Positions 34,364-42,730 of a stretch of 64,000 nt of DNA are shown here, piece after piece (position 1 is the stretch's first letter; each line of letters begins with the position of its first letter). The DNA lies in NCBI GenBank assembly GCA_003248965.1, contig QFQU01000005.1:212914-276913 (forward strand), in the 5' to 3' direction. Under the pieces are notes generated by a model, which was given only the letters and a program-made list of their open reading frames with translations, did no database searches and was not told the DNA's origin. This DNA is from Brevundimonas sp. (lineage in GTDB: Bacteria; Pseudomonadota; Alphaproteobacteria; Caulobacterales; Caulobacteraceae). The position numbers and the translations under genes are program-made.

Positions 34364-35816
34364 CGGCGGTGTTCCAGGCGCGGCCTGTGCGGGCCATCAG
34401 CATGTCGGCGCTTTCAGGGCCCCAGGTTCCGGCGACGTATTCGTCGGGCTTCTGGGCCGAGGCCGTCCAGGCCTCCGACACCTCGTCGACCCATTTCCAG
34501 GCCTGTTCCGCCTCGTCGCGGCGCACGAACAGGGTGCTGTCGCCGACCATGGCGTCCAGCAGCAGCCGCTCATAGGCGATGCGGCGGCGCGGCGGCGCGG
34601 CGGATTTGCCGTCCACACCCCAGGACAGGCTCATCTGGATCGGCTGAAGCTGCATGCGCCGATCCAGGCCGGGGCGCTTGTTCATGACGGTCAGCGAAAT
34701 GTCTTCCTCGGGCTGAAGCTCGATGACCATGCGGTTGGCCTTCACCTCTCCACGGTCGTCGTGGTCGAAGATGGAATGGGGCACCGGCTTGAACTGAATG
34801 ACGATCTCGGTGCGCTTTTCGGGCAGCCGCTTGCCGGTTCGCATGAAGAAGGGCACGCCGGCCCACCGCCAGTTGTCGATGTCGGCGCGGATGGCGACGA
34901 AGGTTTCGGTGTCCGAATCCTCGCCCCGTTCCTCGTCATAACCCTTGGCCGGCTTGCCCTCGCTGACGCCCGCCACATACTGGCCGCGCACGGTGACGCG
35001 CTCGACCTCCTCCACCGTCACCGGACGCAGGGAGCGCAGCACCTTGACCTTTTCGTTGCGAACCGAATCCGGGTCCAGATCGCTGGGCGGCTCCATCGCC
35101 ACCAGGCACAGCAACTGCAACATGTGGTTCTGCAGCATGTCCCGCAGGGCGCCGTATTCGTCGTAATAGGGCCAGCGGTCGCCGACCCCCACCGTTTCGC
35201 CCACCGTGATCTGGACGTGGTCGATGGTCAGATTGTTCCACAGCGGCTCGAAGATGGTGTTGCCGAAGCGCAGGGCGATCAGGTTCTGGACCGTCTCCTT
35301 GCCCAGATAGTGATCGATGCGGAAGACCTGGTTCTCGCTGAAGGCGTGGGCCACGGCATCGTCGATTTCCAGGAAGGATTTCAGGTCGCGCCCGACCGGC
35401 TTCTCCAGAACGATGCGGCAATTCTTTTCGGCCAGACCGGCGGCCTTCATCGCGGTGACTATGCGGGCGTAAAGCGAGGGCGACACGGCCAGGAAGGACG
35501 TGACCTCTCCGTCGCCGACCTTGGCCTTCAGGGGCTTCAGGCTGTCGGCCGAGGTGGCGTCCACCGCCAGATAGTCCAGCCGCGCCTTCATTCGCGCCCA
35601 ACTGCCCTCATCCCAGGCCTTGTCGGCCTCGGCGCGGGCCTTCACCGCCTCGTGGACCTTGCCGATATAGTCATCGGCCGTCTCTTCCGACCGCGCCGCG
35701 CCGATGATCTTCAGTCCCTCGGGCAGCAGGCCGTCGTGTTCCAGGAAATACAGCGACGGCAGCAACATGCGCATCGCCAGATCGCCGCCGCCGCCGAACA
35801 GAATGAGAGCCGCCAT
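34356..35816 (-). CDS. zwf: glucose-6-phosphate 1-dehydrogenase
   Basis: A 486-residue enzyme oxidising glucose-6-phosphate to 6-phosphogluconolactone with NADP+. It has the N-terminal nucleotide motif ILFGGGGDLAMR (normally GASGDLA) and the substrate/catalytic motif RIDHYLGKETVQN. ATG 35816 is used; TTG 35819 directly precedes it. The gene starts 42 bases downstream of hisIE on the same strand. A weak hairpin GGTCCC/GGGATC in that gap is not a clear terminator, so read-through from the his operon is possible. Confidence 0.96.
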   Translation of the reverse strand: MAALILFGGGGDLAMRMLLPSLYFLEHDGLLPEGLKIIGAARSEETADDYIGKVHEAVKARAEADKAWDEGSWARMKARLDYLAVDATSADSLKPLKAKVGDGEVTSFLAVSPSLYARIVTAMKAAGLAEKNCRIVLEKPVGRDLKSFLEIDDAVAHAFSENQVFRIDHYLGKETVQNLIALRFGNTIFEPLWNNLTIDHVQITVGETVGVGDRWPYYDEYGALRDMLQNHMLQLLCLVAMEPPSDLDPDSVRNEKVKVLRSLRPVTVEEVERVTVRGQYVAGVSEGKPAKGYDEERGEDSDTETFVAIRADIDNWRWAGVPFFMRTGKRLPEKRTEIVIQFKPVPHSIFDHDDRGEVKANRMVIELQPEEDISLTVMNKRPGLDRRMQLQPIQMSLSWGVDGKSAAPPRRRIAYERLLLDAMVGDSTLFVRRDEAEQAWKWVDEVSEAWTASAQKPDEYVAGTWGPESADMLMARTGRAWNTADA

Positions 35817-35858
35817 CAAATTTCCCTTCAGCGATCCCGCTTCGTGGGACCGACGCCG

Positions 35859-36488
35859 TTAAGGTGCAGGTTGGCCTTTGCCCGCTTCGGCGCGCGAGGC
35901 CAACACGTCCAGCACGTCCTGAAACACCATGTTACGGGCATGGAGAAGAACGAGCAGGTGATAGATCAAATCCGCAGCCTCGCTGGCGAGTTCCTCGTTC
36001 GGTCCGGCGACGCCGGCCAGCGCGGTCTCCACCCCCTCTTCGCCGACCTTCTGGGCGATGCGTTTCGGCCCCTGGGCGATCAGCTTGGCGGTCCAGCTTT
36101 CGGACGGATCGGCGGCGGCGCGGCGGGCGATGGTCTGTTCCAGCCGGGCGATGCGGCCCAGACCCGGCGCGTCGGCGTCGCCGAAACAGCTGGTCCGGTT
36201 CAGGTGACACGCATTGCCGACCGGTCGGACCGACAGGATCAGGGCGTCGTTGTCGCAGTCGGCGGTGAGGGAGAAGACATGCAGCCGGTCGCCCGAGGTC
36301 TCGCCCTTCCTCCACCGCCCGCCGCGCGAGCGCGAGAAGAAGGTGGCCTCACCCGACTGGATCGTCTCATCCAGAGCGGCGCGGTCCATATAGGCTAGGG
36401 TCAGGACCTGCAGCGTCGCCGCATCCTGCACCACCACGGGAACAAGGCCGTTGCCTTTTTCGAAGTCGATGGTCGCGGGGTCGATCAC
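35859..36488 (-). CDS. hisIE: bifunctional PR-AMP cyclohydrolase/PR-ATP pyrophosphatase
   Basis: A 209-residue HisI-HisE fusion catalysing the second and third steps of histidine synthesis. HisI domain (about 1-115): LAYMDRAAL, FFSRSRGGRWRKGETSGD, DCDNDALI and GNACHLNRTSCF with the zinc and metal cysteines. HisE domain (about 115-205): QKVGEEGVETALAG and EAADLIYHLLVLL. It is the last his gene and overlaps hisF by 4 bases. Confidence 0.95.
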   Translation of the reverse strand: MIDPATIDFEKGNGLVPVVVQDAATLQVLTLAYMDRAALDETIQSGEATFFSRSRGGRWRKGETSGDRLHVFSLTADCDNDALILSVRPVGNACHLNRTSCFGDADAPGLGRIARLEQTIARRAAADPSESWTAKLIAQGPKRIAQKVGEEGVETALAGVAGPNEELASEAADLIYHLLVLLHARNMVFQDVLDVLASRAEAGKGQPAP

Positions 36489-37252
36489 AGTCTCATCTCC
36501 AGGCCCTGATCGGCCAGGTATCGCTTCAGGTTGGGAATGGCGATGGCGCCGGTGTGGAAGACGCTGGCGGCCAGGGCGCCGGACACGTCCGCCTGCTCGA
36601 ACACCTCGCGGAAATGCGACGGCGCGCCCGCCCCGCCGGAAGCGATCAGGGGGATGGTCAGCCGCCCTCGGGCCGCGGCCAGCTGTTCGATGTCATAACC
36701 CTTTCGCACCCCGTCCTGATCGATGCAGTTCAGCACGATCTCGCCGGCGCCCAGGGCCTGGGCTTCGTCCAGCCAGTCCAGCGTCCGCTTGCCCGCGTGG
36801 CGGCGCGCATCGGGATCGCCGGTGTATTTGTGGACCACCCATTCGCCGTCTTCCAGACGGCTGTCGACGCCGACCACCACACATTGCGACCCCAGACGTT
36901 CGGCCATTTCGGCGATCAGTTCGGGCCGTTCCAGCGCGGGGGAGTTGATCGACACCTTGTCCGCCCCGTGGTCCAGACAGCGCGCCGCCTGCTCCACGCT
37001 GCGGATGCCGCCCGCGACGCAGAAGGGAATGTCCAGCAGCCGGGCGATGTCCCTGATCCAGCCATAGTCCAGCGTCCGTCCTTCGGGACTGGCTGTGATG
37101 TCGTAGAAGACCAGTTCGTCGGCGCCTTCGTCCCGATAGCGGGCGGCCAGTTCGGCGGCGTCGCCCATGTCGGCATGGCCCACGAACTTCACGCCCTTGA
37201 CGACCCGGCCGTCCTTGACGTCCAGGCAGGGGATGATCCGCCGGGCGGTCAT
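36485..37252 (-). CDS. hisF: imidazole glycerol phosphate synthase cyclase subunit
   Basis: A 255-residue TIM-barrel enzyme that, with HisH, converts PRFAR and glutamine-derived ammonia to IGP and AICAR. It shows the start ARRIIPCLDVKDGRVVKG (catalytic Asp in CLDV), ITASPEGR, VSINSPAL, VGVDSR and the second catalytic Asp in CIDQDGVRKGYD. GAGGGCGG precedes the ATG. A longer in-frame extension was rejected as non-protein-like. It lies 31 bases after hisA. Confidence 0.97.
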   Translation of the reverse strand: MTARRIIPCLDVKDGRVVKGVKFVGHADMGDAAELAARYRDEGADELVFYDITASPEGRTLDYGWIRDIARLLDIPFCVAGGIRSVEQAARCLDHGADKVSINSPALERPELIAEMAERLGSQCVVVGVDSRLEDGEWVVHKYTGDPDARRHAGKRTLDWLDEAQALGAGEIVLNCIDQDGVRKGYDIEQLAAARGRLTIPLIASGGAGAPSHFREVFEQADVSGALAASVFHTGAIAIPNLKRYLADQGLEMRL

Positions 37253-37283
37253 TGAACCGCCCTCTTGCCTGTGAACGGGGCGG

Positions 37284-38015
37284 TCATGCGGCGGCCGCGA
37301 TGGCTTCGGGCAGGGTGAAACGGTTTTCGTAGAGAGCGCGGCCGACGATGGCCCCGTGGCAGCCCAGGGCCTTGATCGCCCGGATGTCGTCCAGCGACGA
37401 CACCCCGCCCGAGGCCTGAAGCACCAGATCGGGGCGGCGACGATGGATTTCGGCCAGAAGCTCAAGATTGGGTCCGGTCAGGGCGCCGTCCCGGCCGACG
37501 TCCGTGACCAGTATGTGTTTCGCCGTCCCCTCGGGATAGCGGTCCAGCGCATCCCACAGGGTCACGCCCGACGACTGGGTCCAGCCCTTCAGGGCGGGAA
37601 CGGGCGCGCCGTCCTCGATCTTGACGTCCAGGGCCAGGGTGATGCGCTCGACCCCAAACCCTTTCAACCAGGCGGCGACATCGGTGGGCTGGGTCACGGC
37701 CAGCGAGCCCACCACCACGCGCGACACGCCCGAATCCAGCAGTTTGGCCACATCTTCGGCACTCCGGACGCCGCCGCCCGACTGGACCTTGACGTCGATG
37801 GCCTGGGTCAGTTCGCCGATCAGGGCGTGCTGCATGGCCTCGCCCGCCTCGGCGCCGTCCAGGTCGACGACGTGAATCCATTCGGCGCCTTCGGCGACAA
37901 AGGCGGTCAGACGGGCGGCGGGCTGTTCGTCATAGCGTGTCACCTGATCGAACCGGCCGTGCATCAGTCGCACGCAGACGCCGTCCTTCAGGTCGATGGC
38001 GGGATAGATCAGCAT
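37284..38015 (-). CDS. hisA: ProFAR isomerase (HisA)
   Basis: A 243-residue (beta/alpha)8 barrel that isomerises ProFAR to PRFAR. The start MLIYPAIDLKDGVCVRL carries the catalytic Asp, VVDLDGAEAG and the half-barrel phosphate sites (QSGGGVRS, ASGGVSSLDD) are present, and the second Asp lies in VTDVGRDGAL. It is separated from hisH by 145 bases holding a palindromic repeat, the only sizeable gap inside the his genes. Confidence 0.97.
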   Translation of the reverse strand: MLIYPAIDLKDGVCVRLMHGRFDQVTRYDEQPAARLTAFVAEGAEWIHVVDLDGAEAGEAMQHALIGELTQAIDVKVQSGGGVRSAEDVAKLLDSGVSRVVVGSLAVTQPTDVAAWLKGFGVERITLALDVKIEDGAPVPALKGWTQSSGVTLWDALDRYPEGTAKHILVTDVGRDGALTGPNLELLAEIHRRRPDLVLQASGGVSSLDDIRAIKALGCHGAIVGRALYENRFTLPEAIAAAA

Positions 38016-38031
38016 GGGGTCGGTTTCCGGT

Positions 38032-38139
38032 CGTCATCCTCGGGCTTGACTCGAGGATCAGGTGTTGGGCGGCCCGTGCGCATCCGTCGTCGCTTGAGTG
38101 ATGGAGGGGCCGATCCTCGGGTCGAGCCCGAGGATGACG
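38032..38139. repeat. REP-like composite palindrome inside the his operon
   Basis: Two 28-base arms (38032-38059 and 38112-38139) are inverted copies matching at 26 of 28 positions. Each begins or ends in CGTCATCCTCG/CGAGGATGACG and contains its own inner palindrome around CCTCGGG. The 52-base centre is not symmetrical. The same terminal sequence recurs at 58038-58141. It fits the mobile intergenic palindromes common in alphaproteobacteria and lies between hisH and hisA, where it could form a strong RNA structure. Confidence 0.8.
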
Positions 38140-38160
38140 GGGCGGGGAGAGCGGTGCGGT

Positions 38161-38763
38161 TCACACCGCAATCTCCAGGAAATTCTTGAGGATGACGGCT
38201 CCGGCCTCGGCCGAGCGTTCGGGGTGGAACTGGCAGCCCCAGCGGTTGGCGGATCGCACCATGGCCGGAACCGGGCCGCCATAGTCGGCGCGGGCCAGGG
38301 TCGCCGGCCCGTCCGGGCAGACGAAGCCGTGGACGAAATAGGCGTAGGCGCCGTCGGCGACGCCCTTCAGCAGCGGATCGTCGCGGTCGCGCGTCAGCCG
38401 GCTCCAGCCCATGTGCGGCACGGGCAGGGGGACGTCCGGCTCCAGCCGCCCGACCGTGCCGGGGATGAGGCCCAGCATCTGGACATCCTCTCCCTCGTCG
38501 CTGCGCTCGAAAAGCAGCTGCTGACCCAGACAGACGCCCAGCAGGGGGCGTTCGAAGGCGCGCAAGGGCTCAATCAGGTTCAACGCCGCCAGCCGCGACA
38601 TGGCGTAGCCCGCCGCCCCGACGCCGGGCAGAATGACCCGCTCGGCCTCTGCGATCTCGACCGGGTCGGCGGTCAGGCGCACGGTCGCACCCAGCCGCTC
38701 CAGCGCGAACTGGACCGAGGCGATATTGCCCGCGCCATAGCTGATCACGGCGACCTGGGTCAC
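38161..38763 (-). CDS. hisH: imidazole glycerol phosphate synthase glutaminase subunit
   Basis: A 200-residue class I glutamine amidotransferase partner of HisF. The catalytic triad is Cys in LLGVCLGQQLLFE, with His and Glu in CQFHPERSAEAG; oxyanion-strand PGVGA is at the N-terminal part. The usual PGVGAF reads PGVGAAG here. It overlaps the preceding hisB gene by 4 bases. The palindromic repeat follows its stop. Confidence 0.96.
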   Translation of the reverse strand: MTQVAVISYGAGNIASVQFALERLGATVRLTADPVEIAEAERVILPGVGAAGYAMSRLAALNLIEPLRAFERPLLGVCLGQQLLFERSDEGEDVQMLGLIPGTVGRLEPDVPLPVPHMGWSRLTRDRDDPLLKGVADGAYAYFVHGFVCPDGPATLARADYGGPVPAMVRSANRWGCQFHPERSAEAGAVILKNFLEIAV

Positions 38764-40184
38764 AGCACCCCCTTGGTCGAAGGTACCGCGTCGCCCTCGA
38801 CGCGGATGGCCTGACGCAGGGCGCGGCCGAAGGCCTTATAGACGGCCTCGGTCTTGTGGTGGTCGTCCTGGCCCGTGACGGTGATGTGGACGGCGGCGCC
38901 CATGGCCTCGGCCAGAGACCGGAAGACGTGGGCCGTCAGGTCGGTGCGGTATTCGCCGATATAGGGGGTCTCGAACGTCCCCTCGAACAGCGGATAGGGA
39001 CGCCCGGACAGGTCGATGGAGACGGTCGCATTGGCCTCGTCCATCGGCAGGACGAAGCCGTAGCGGGCGATGCCCTTGCGTTCTCCCAGCGCCTGTTTCA
39101 GCGCCTGGCCCAGGGCGATGGCGCTGTCCTCGATGGTGTGGTGCGGGTCGGTGTGCAGGTCGCCCTCGCATTGCAGACGCAGCGAGAAGCCGCCGTGGGC
39201 CGCGATCTGCTCCAGCATGTGATCGAAGAAGCCGACGCCGGTTTCGATCTTCACCGGGCCGGCCGCGTCCAGATCGACGGCGCAGACGATGCGGGTCTCT
39301 TTCGTGTCGCGCACGGCCTGACCGACGCGCGGCGCGCGGCGCCTGGCGGGCGTCAGGCCGAAGGCGGCCAGCAGCCGATCATTGACCTCGGGCTTGATGG
39401 AAATGGGCAGACGCAGCCGTTCGCCCGACAGATCGGCGTCGACGCCATAGGTTTTCAGATCGGCCAGGGCGGCGGCGGGATTTTCCGGCCGCGTCACGAC
39501 GATGGGGCCGACCCCGGGCTCGACCGTCATCAACCGGCCCAGTTCGCGGGCGACCCGCTCGCGCTCGCGCCGGACGGCGGCGATGCGTTCGGCCGTCTCG
39601 ATCATCCGCGACGGGTCCAGCGCCTGCTGCGCCAGCCGCACCAGGGGTTCGGGCAGGGCGTAGGGCTCCAGCACCGAGGCCAGCCGTGCCAAGGTCCGGG
39701 GCTGGGCGATGGCCGCCCCGACCCGCGCGCCCGCCAGCCCATAGGCTAGCGACAGGCTTCGCAGCACGACCAGATTGGGCTGGTCCGCAATGACGGTGAC
39801 GGCCGACGCGCTGTCGGAAAACTCGATCAACCCCTCGTCCACGACCAGCAGGGCGGGGGCGACGCGGGCGGCCATTTCGGCGACGGCCTCGGGCGAGCCC
39901 AGGGCGCGGATGACGATGACGGCGGGATCGCCCTTCGCCGGATAGATGGCGCTCAGCCTGTCATAGGGTTCGGCCTGGGGCGCCTGGACCGAACCGCCGT
40001 CGCGGGCGGCGAGGCGCCAGGCCAACTCCAGCCCGTGGGTCAGGCCGCGAACCGGTAGAACCGTCTCGACCGGCGTGGCGTAGATCGCCGCCATGCGGGC
40101 GGCCAACGCCTGGGCGTCGCCGGGATAACGATCCAGACCCTCGCCGCCGGAGACCAGCGGAGGATAGGGGGCGGGCAGGCTCAT
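38760..40184 (-). CDS. hisB: fusion: degenerate HisC-like aminotransferase domain + HisB dehydratase
   Basis: A 474-residue two-domain protein. Residues about 290-474 are imidazoleglycerol-phosphate dehydratase with both metal-site halves intact (GVGFFDHMLEQ, DLHTDPHHTIED, GQDDHHKTEAVYKAF). Residues about 5-278 follow the HisC aminotransferase path: DRYPGDAQALA, VVDEGLIEF with Asp116, NLVVLRSLSLAYGLAG, ERLRLPIS. The PLP Schiff-base lysine of the LSKAYGLAG motif is Leu146 (codon CTA, 39747-39749), the NPNNPTG segment is missing and Tyr of DEAY is Leu. HisC activity is therefore unlikely; a structural or regulatory role is inference. ATG 40184 or GTG 40187 starts it on the hisD stop. Confidence 0.92.
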   Translation of the reverse strand: MSLPAPYPPLVSGGEGLDRYPGDAQALAARMAAIYATPVETVLPVRGLTHGLELAWRLAARDGGSVQAPQAEPYDRLSAIYPAKGDPAVIVIRALGSPEAVAEMAARVAPALLVVDEGLIEFSDSASAVTVIADQPNLVVLRSLSLAYGLAGARVGAAIAQPRTLARLASVLEPYALPEPLVRLAQQALDPSRMIETAERIAAVRRERERVARELGRLMTVEPGVGPIVVTRPENPAAALADLKTYGVDADLSGERLRLPISIKPEVNDRLLAAFGLTPARRRAPRVGQAVRDTKETRIVCAVDLDAAGPVKIETGVGFFDHMLEQIAAHGGFSLRLQCEGDLHTDPHHTIEDSAIALGQALKQALGERKGIARYGFVLPMDEANATVSIDLSGRPYPLFEGTFETPYIGEYRTDLTAHVFRSLAEAMGAAVHITVTGQDDHHKTEAVYKAFGRALRQAIRVEGDAVPSTKGVL

Positions 40185-41500
40185 CACTCAGCCCTCAGAT
40201 CGGCGGCGCGGGCGTGGGCCTCCAGCCCCTCCATCCGGGCCAGACGGGCGGCGATGGGGGCCAGGGCGCGGGCGCCGGCCTCGGTGACGAGCTGCACCGA
40301 CATTGTGGTCATGAAGCTGGCGGTGGTCACGCCGCCCAGGGTCCTGGCCCCGCCGTCGGTCGGCAGGACGTGGCTGGGACCGGCGGCGTAGTCGCCCAGA
40401 GTCTCGGCGGCGAACCGTCCGACGAAGACAGCGCCGGCGGCCTTGATGGAATCGACCAGGGCTTCGGGATCGTCGATCTGGATCGCCAGGTGTTCGGGAC
40501 CATAGAGGTTGGCGACCTCGGAGGCGGCCTCCAGATCGCGGACCAGGATGGCGCGGGCCTCCTGCAGCGAGGCGCGGGCGATCGCTTCGCGCGGCAGGGT
40601 TGCGACCTGAACCTCCACCTCGGTCAGGATGTAATCGATGGTGGCGCGGCTGGTGGAGACCAGCAGAACCTGCGCGTCCGCATCGTGTTCGGCCTGGCTC
40701 AGCAGGTCGGCGGCGACGATCTCTGGCGCGGCGTCTCGGTCGACGATGACCATCAGCTCGGACGGCCCGGCGGGCATGTCGACGGCGGGGCCATCGGGTA
40801 AGGCGGACGCCTGTTTCTTGGCCTCGGCGACATAGGCGTTGCCCGGGCCGAACAGCTTGTCGCAGGGCGGAATGACGCCGTCCTCCAACTCGGCGCCGAA
40901 GGTCAGGGCGGCGATGGCCTGCGCCCCGCCCATCAGCCAGATGGCGTCCAGACCGGCCTCGGCGGCGGCCAGGATCATGGCGGGGTGGACGCCGCCCTCC
41001 TTGTCCGGCGGGGTGACGGCGATCCGCTCGGCCACGCCCGCGACCCCGGCCGGGATGGCCAGCATCAGCAGGGACGAGAACAGCGGCGCCGTGCCGCCCG
41101 GAACATACAGGCCCGCCGAGGCGATGGGCCGCCACGCCAGTTTCGAACGCACGCCCGGCGTGGTCTCGACGAAGGGGGTGTCTTCCGGCCGGGTCGCCTG
41201 GTGGAAGACGCGGATGTTGTCGGCCGCCATCCGCAGGGCGCGCACGTCGCGGGGGGGCAGGGCGTTGCGGGCTTCGGCGACCGCGCCCGGCGTGATGGAG
41301 ATGCGGCGCGGCGGGGCCTTGTCCAGCTTGAGGCACCAGTCAGCCACGGCCGCGCCGCCACGCACCCGCACGTCGTCAAGGATGGTGCGGACCACCTCGG
41401 TCACGTCGCCGGCGGTGCGCCGGGACGGGCGGGCGAGCGCGGCCTTCTTTCCGGCGGCGTCCAGCGACGACCAGTCGATGCGTTTGAACAGGTCGCCCAT
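40184..41500 (-). CDS. hisD: histidinol dehydrogenase
   Basis: A 438-residue zinc enzyme performing the last two oxidations to L-histidine. It has LYVPGGTAPLFSSLLM, the zinc/catalytic region ADLLSQAEHDADAQVLLVS, and the NLYGPEHLAIQ, AGPSHVLPTDGGAR and MTTMSVQ segments. ATG 41500 sits on the hisG stop (TGATG); GTG 41503 is an alternative. The next gene starts on its own stop in the same way. Confidence 0.97.
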   Translation of the reverse strand: MGDLFKRIDWSSLDAAGKKAALARPSRRTAGDVTEVVRTILDDVRVRGGAAVADWCLKLDKAPPRRISITPGAVAEARNALPPRDVRALRMAADNIRVFHQATRPEDTPFVETTPGVRSKLAWRPIASAGLYVPGGTAPLFSSLLMLAIPAGVAGVAERIAVTPPDKEGGVHPAMILAAAEAGLDAIWLMGGAQAIAALTFGAELEDGVIPPCDKLFGPGNAYVAEAKKQASALPDGPAVDMPAGPSELMVIVDRDAAPEIVAADLLSQAEHDADAQVLLVSTSRATIDYILTEVEVQVATLPREAIARASLQEARAILVRDLEAASEVANLYGPEHLAIQIDDPEALVDSIKAAGAVFVGRFAAETLGDYAAGPSHVLPTDGGARTLGGVTTASFMTTMSVQLVTEAGARALAPIAARLARMEGLEAHARAADLRAE

Positions 41501-42381
41501 CACATCATCTTCTCGATGGGCAGGACCAGGATGGCTGAGGCGCCTGCGGCCTTCAGCTTCTCCAGCGTTTCCCAGAAGACGGCCTCCTGACAGACGGCGT
41601 GGACCGCCACCGCGTCGTCACGACCCGACAGGGGCATGACGGTGGGCGAACCGGCGCCGGGCAGGATGGCGGTGATCTGGTCCAACGCCGCGCGGGGCGC
41701 GTTCAGCATGACGTATTTGGCGCCTTGCGAGGACACCACGCCCGCCATCCGTTCGATGATGCTGTCCAGCAGGTGTTGCAGGCCGGGTTCGGGCGCGGTC
41801 GGCGACTGGATCAGCACGGCCTGGCTTTCCAGCACCGTATCCTTGGCCCCCAGACCATTGGCCTCCAGCGTCGCGCCGGTCGAGACCAGATCGCAGATGG
41901 CGGCGGCCAGTTTCAGCCGGGGCGCGACCTCGACGGCGCCGCGCATGACGACGATGTCGGCCTGAACCCCGCGCTCGTCCAGAAAGCGGCGCAGAATCTT
42001 GGGATAGGAGGTGGCGATGCGCAGACCCTCCAGCGAGGCCGGGCCGTCATAGGCCAGGGTCGGGGGCGTCGCGAGCTTCAGCGTGCAGCGGCCGAAGCCC
42101 AGCGGCATGACGATGGAGGCGTTCGGCCCCCCGTTGCGGCCTTCCTCCAGCACGTTCTCGCCGACGATCCCCAGGTCGCAGACCCCGTCCGCCACGAAGG
42201 TCGGAATGTCGTCGTCGCGCACGCGCAACAGGTCGATGGGATAGTTCTCGACCCGATACAGCAGGTCGTTGTGGCCCTTGACCCATTTCAGGCCCGCGTC
42301 CCGGATCAGGTCCAGGCTGCGGTCGGCCAGACGGCCGGATTTCTGGACGGCGATGCGCAGCCGACCCTGGACAGTGCTCAT
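41500..42381 (-). CDS. hisG: ATP phosphoribosyltransferase, long form
   Basis: A 293-residue HisG catalysing the first, committed step (ATP plus PRPP to PR-ATP). The length and the C-terminal ACT-like regulatory region (about 215-293, VVSSQGAKYVMLNAPRAALDQITAILPG) mark it as the long, HisZ-independent form, which is feedback-inhibited by histidine in other species. Catalytic region: DLGIVGENVLEE and the PRPP loop DLVSTGATLEANGL. It starts 10 bases downstream of the TrpR/YerC-like gene. Confidence 0.96.
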   Translation of the reverse strand: MSTVQGRLRIAVQKSGRLADRSLDLIRDAGLKWVKGHNDLLYRVENYPIDLLRVRDDDIPTFVADGVCDLGIVGENVLEEGRNGGPNASIVMPLGFGRCTLKLATPPTLAYDGPASLEGLRIATSYPKILRRFLDERGVQADIVVMRGAVEVAPRLKLAAAICDLVSTGATLEANGLGAKDTVLESQAVLIQSPTAPEPGLQHLLDSIIERMAGVVSSQGAKYVMLNAPRAALDQITAILPGAGSPTVMPLSGRDDAVAVHAVCQEAVFWETLEKLKAAGASAILVLPIEKMM

Positions 42382-42391
42382 GTTCGGATTC

Positions 42392-42676
42392 TCAGTCTTT
42401 CAGCCGATCCAGGGCGATGCGGTATCCCTGATGTGGCATGTCTTTCAGATAACGGGCGACGCGGACGACGGTGGTGGGGCTGGCATGGGCCTCGGCCGCG
42501 ATCTCGCGATAGGACTTGCCCCCGGCGTCCAGCAGGCGCGCGACCTGCCACCGCTCGGTGAAGGCGCGCAGTTCGGCAGGCGTGCACAGATCGGCCAGAA
42601 AGGCGTCGATCTCCTCGCGCGTCTGCATCGACAGCAGGGCGTCATGAAGGGCGGCGCGGGCGGGCGGGGTCGTCAT
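42392..42676 (-). CDS. TrpR/YerC-family regulator, probable histidine-operon regulator
   Basis: A 94-residue TrpR-superfamily protein (YerC/YecD type): LHDALLSMQTREEIDAFLADLCTPAELRAF, then an HTH around KSYREIAAEAHASPTTVVRVARYL. Family knowledge: YerC/HisR proteins repress histidine biosynthesis genes in some bacteria. Here it is the first gene of the his operon, 10 bases before hisG, and its promoter is embraced by an inverted repeat, consistent with autoregulated his control. ATG 42676 was chosen; the upstream in-frame extension runs into the promoter. Confidence 0.85.
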   Translation of the reverse strand: MTTPPARAALHDALLSMQTREEIDAFLADLCTPAELRAFTERWQVARLLDAGGKSYREIAAEAHASPTTVVRVARYLKDMPHQGYRIALDRLKD

Positions 42677-42679
42677 GCG

Positions 42680-42712
42680 CGTTTCACTATGCTGTAACGA
42701 TGAAACGGTCAA
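42680..42712 (-). promoter_or_regulatory. his operon promoter with inverted-repeat operator
   Basis: On the minus strand TTGACC (42707-42712) is followed by a CATAGT-like -10 region near 42683-42690. An inverted repeat CGTTTCA/TGAAACG occupies 42680-42686 and 42701-42707, touching the -35 box and reaching past the -10. RNA start would be close to the ATG at 42676. It is the natural operator for the adjacent TrpR/YerC-like regulator; that is inference. Confidence 0.5.
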
Positions 42713-42730
42713 GAGCATGCCTTGCTGAAC

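Noticed and set aside
35817..35858. Hairpin between hisIE and zwf as a terminator
   Set aside because: Only about six pairs including a G-T, and no T-run on the minus strand.
38032..38139. Possible small RNA or riboswitch in the his operon
   Set aside because: The two arms are a repeat with termini also present at 58038-58141, so a REP-like element explains them better; no known riboswitch core was seen.
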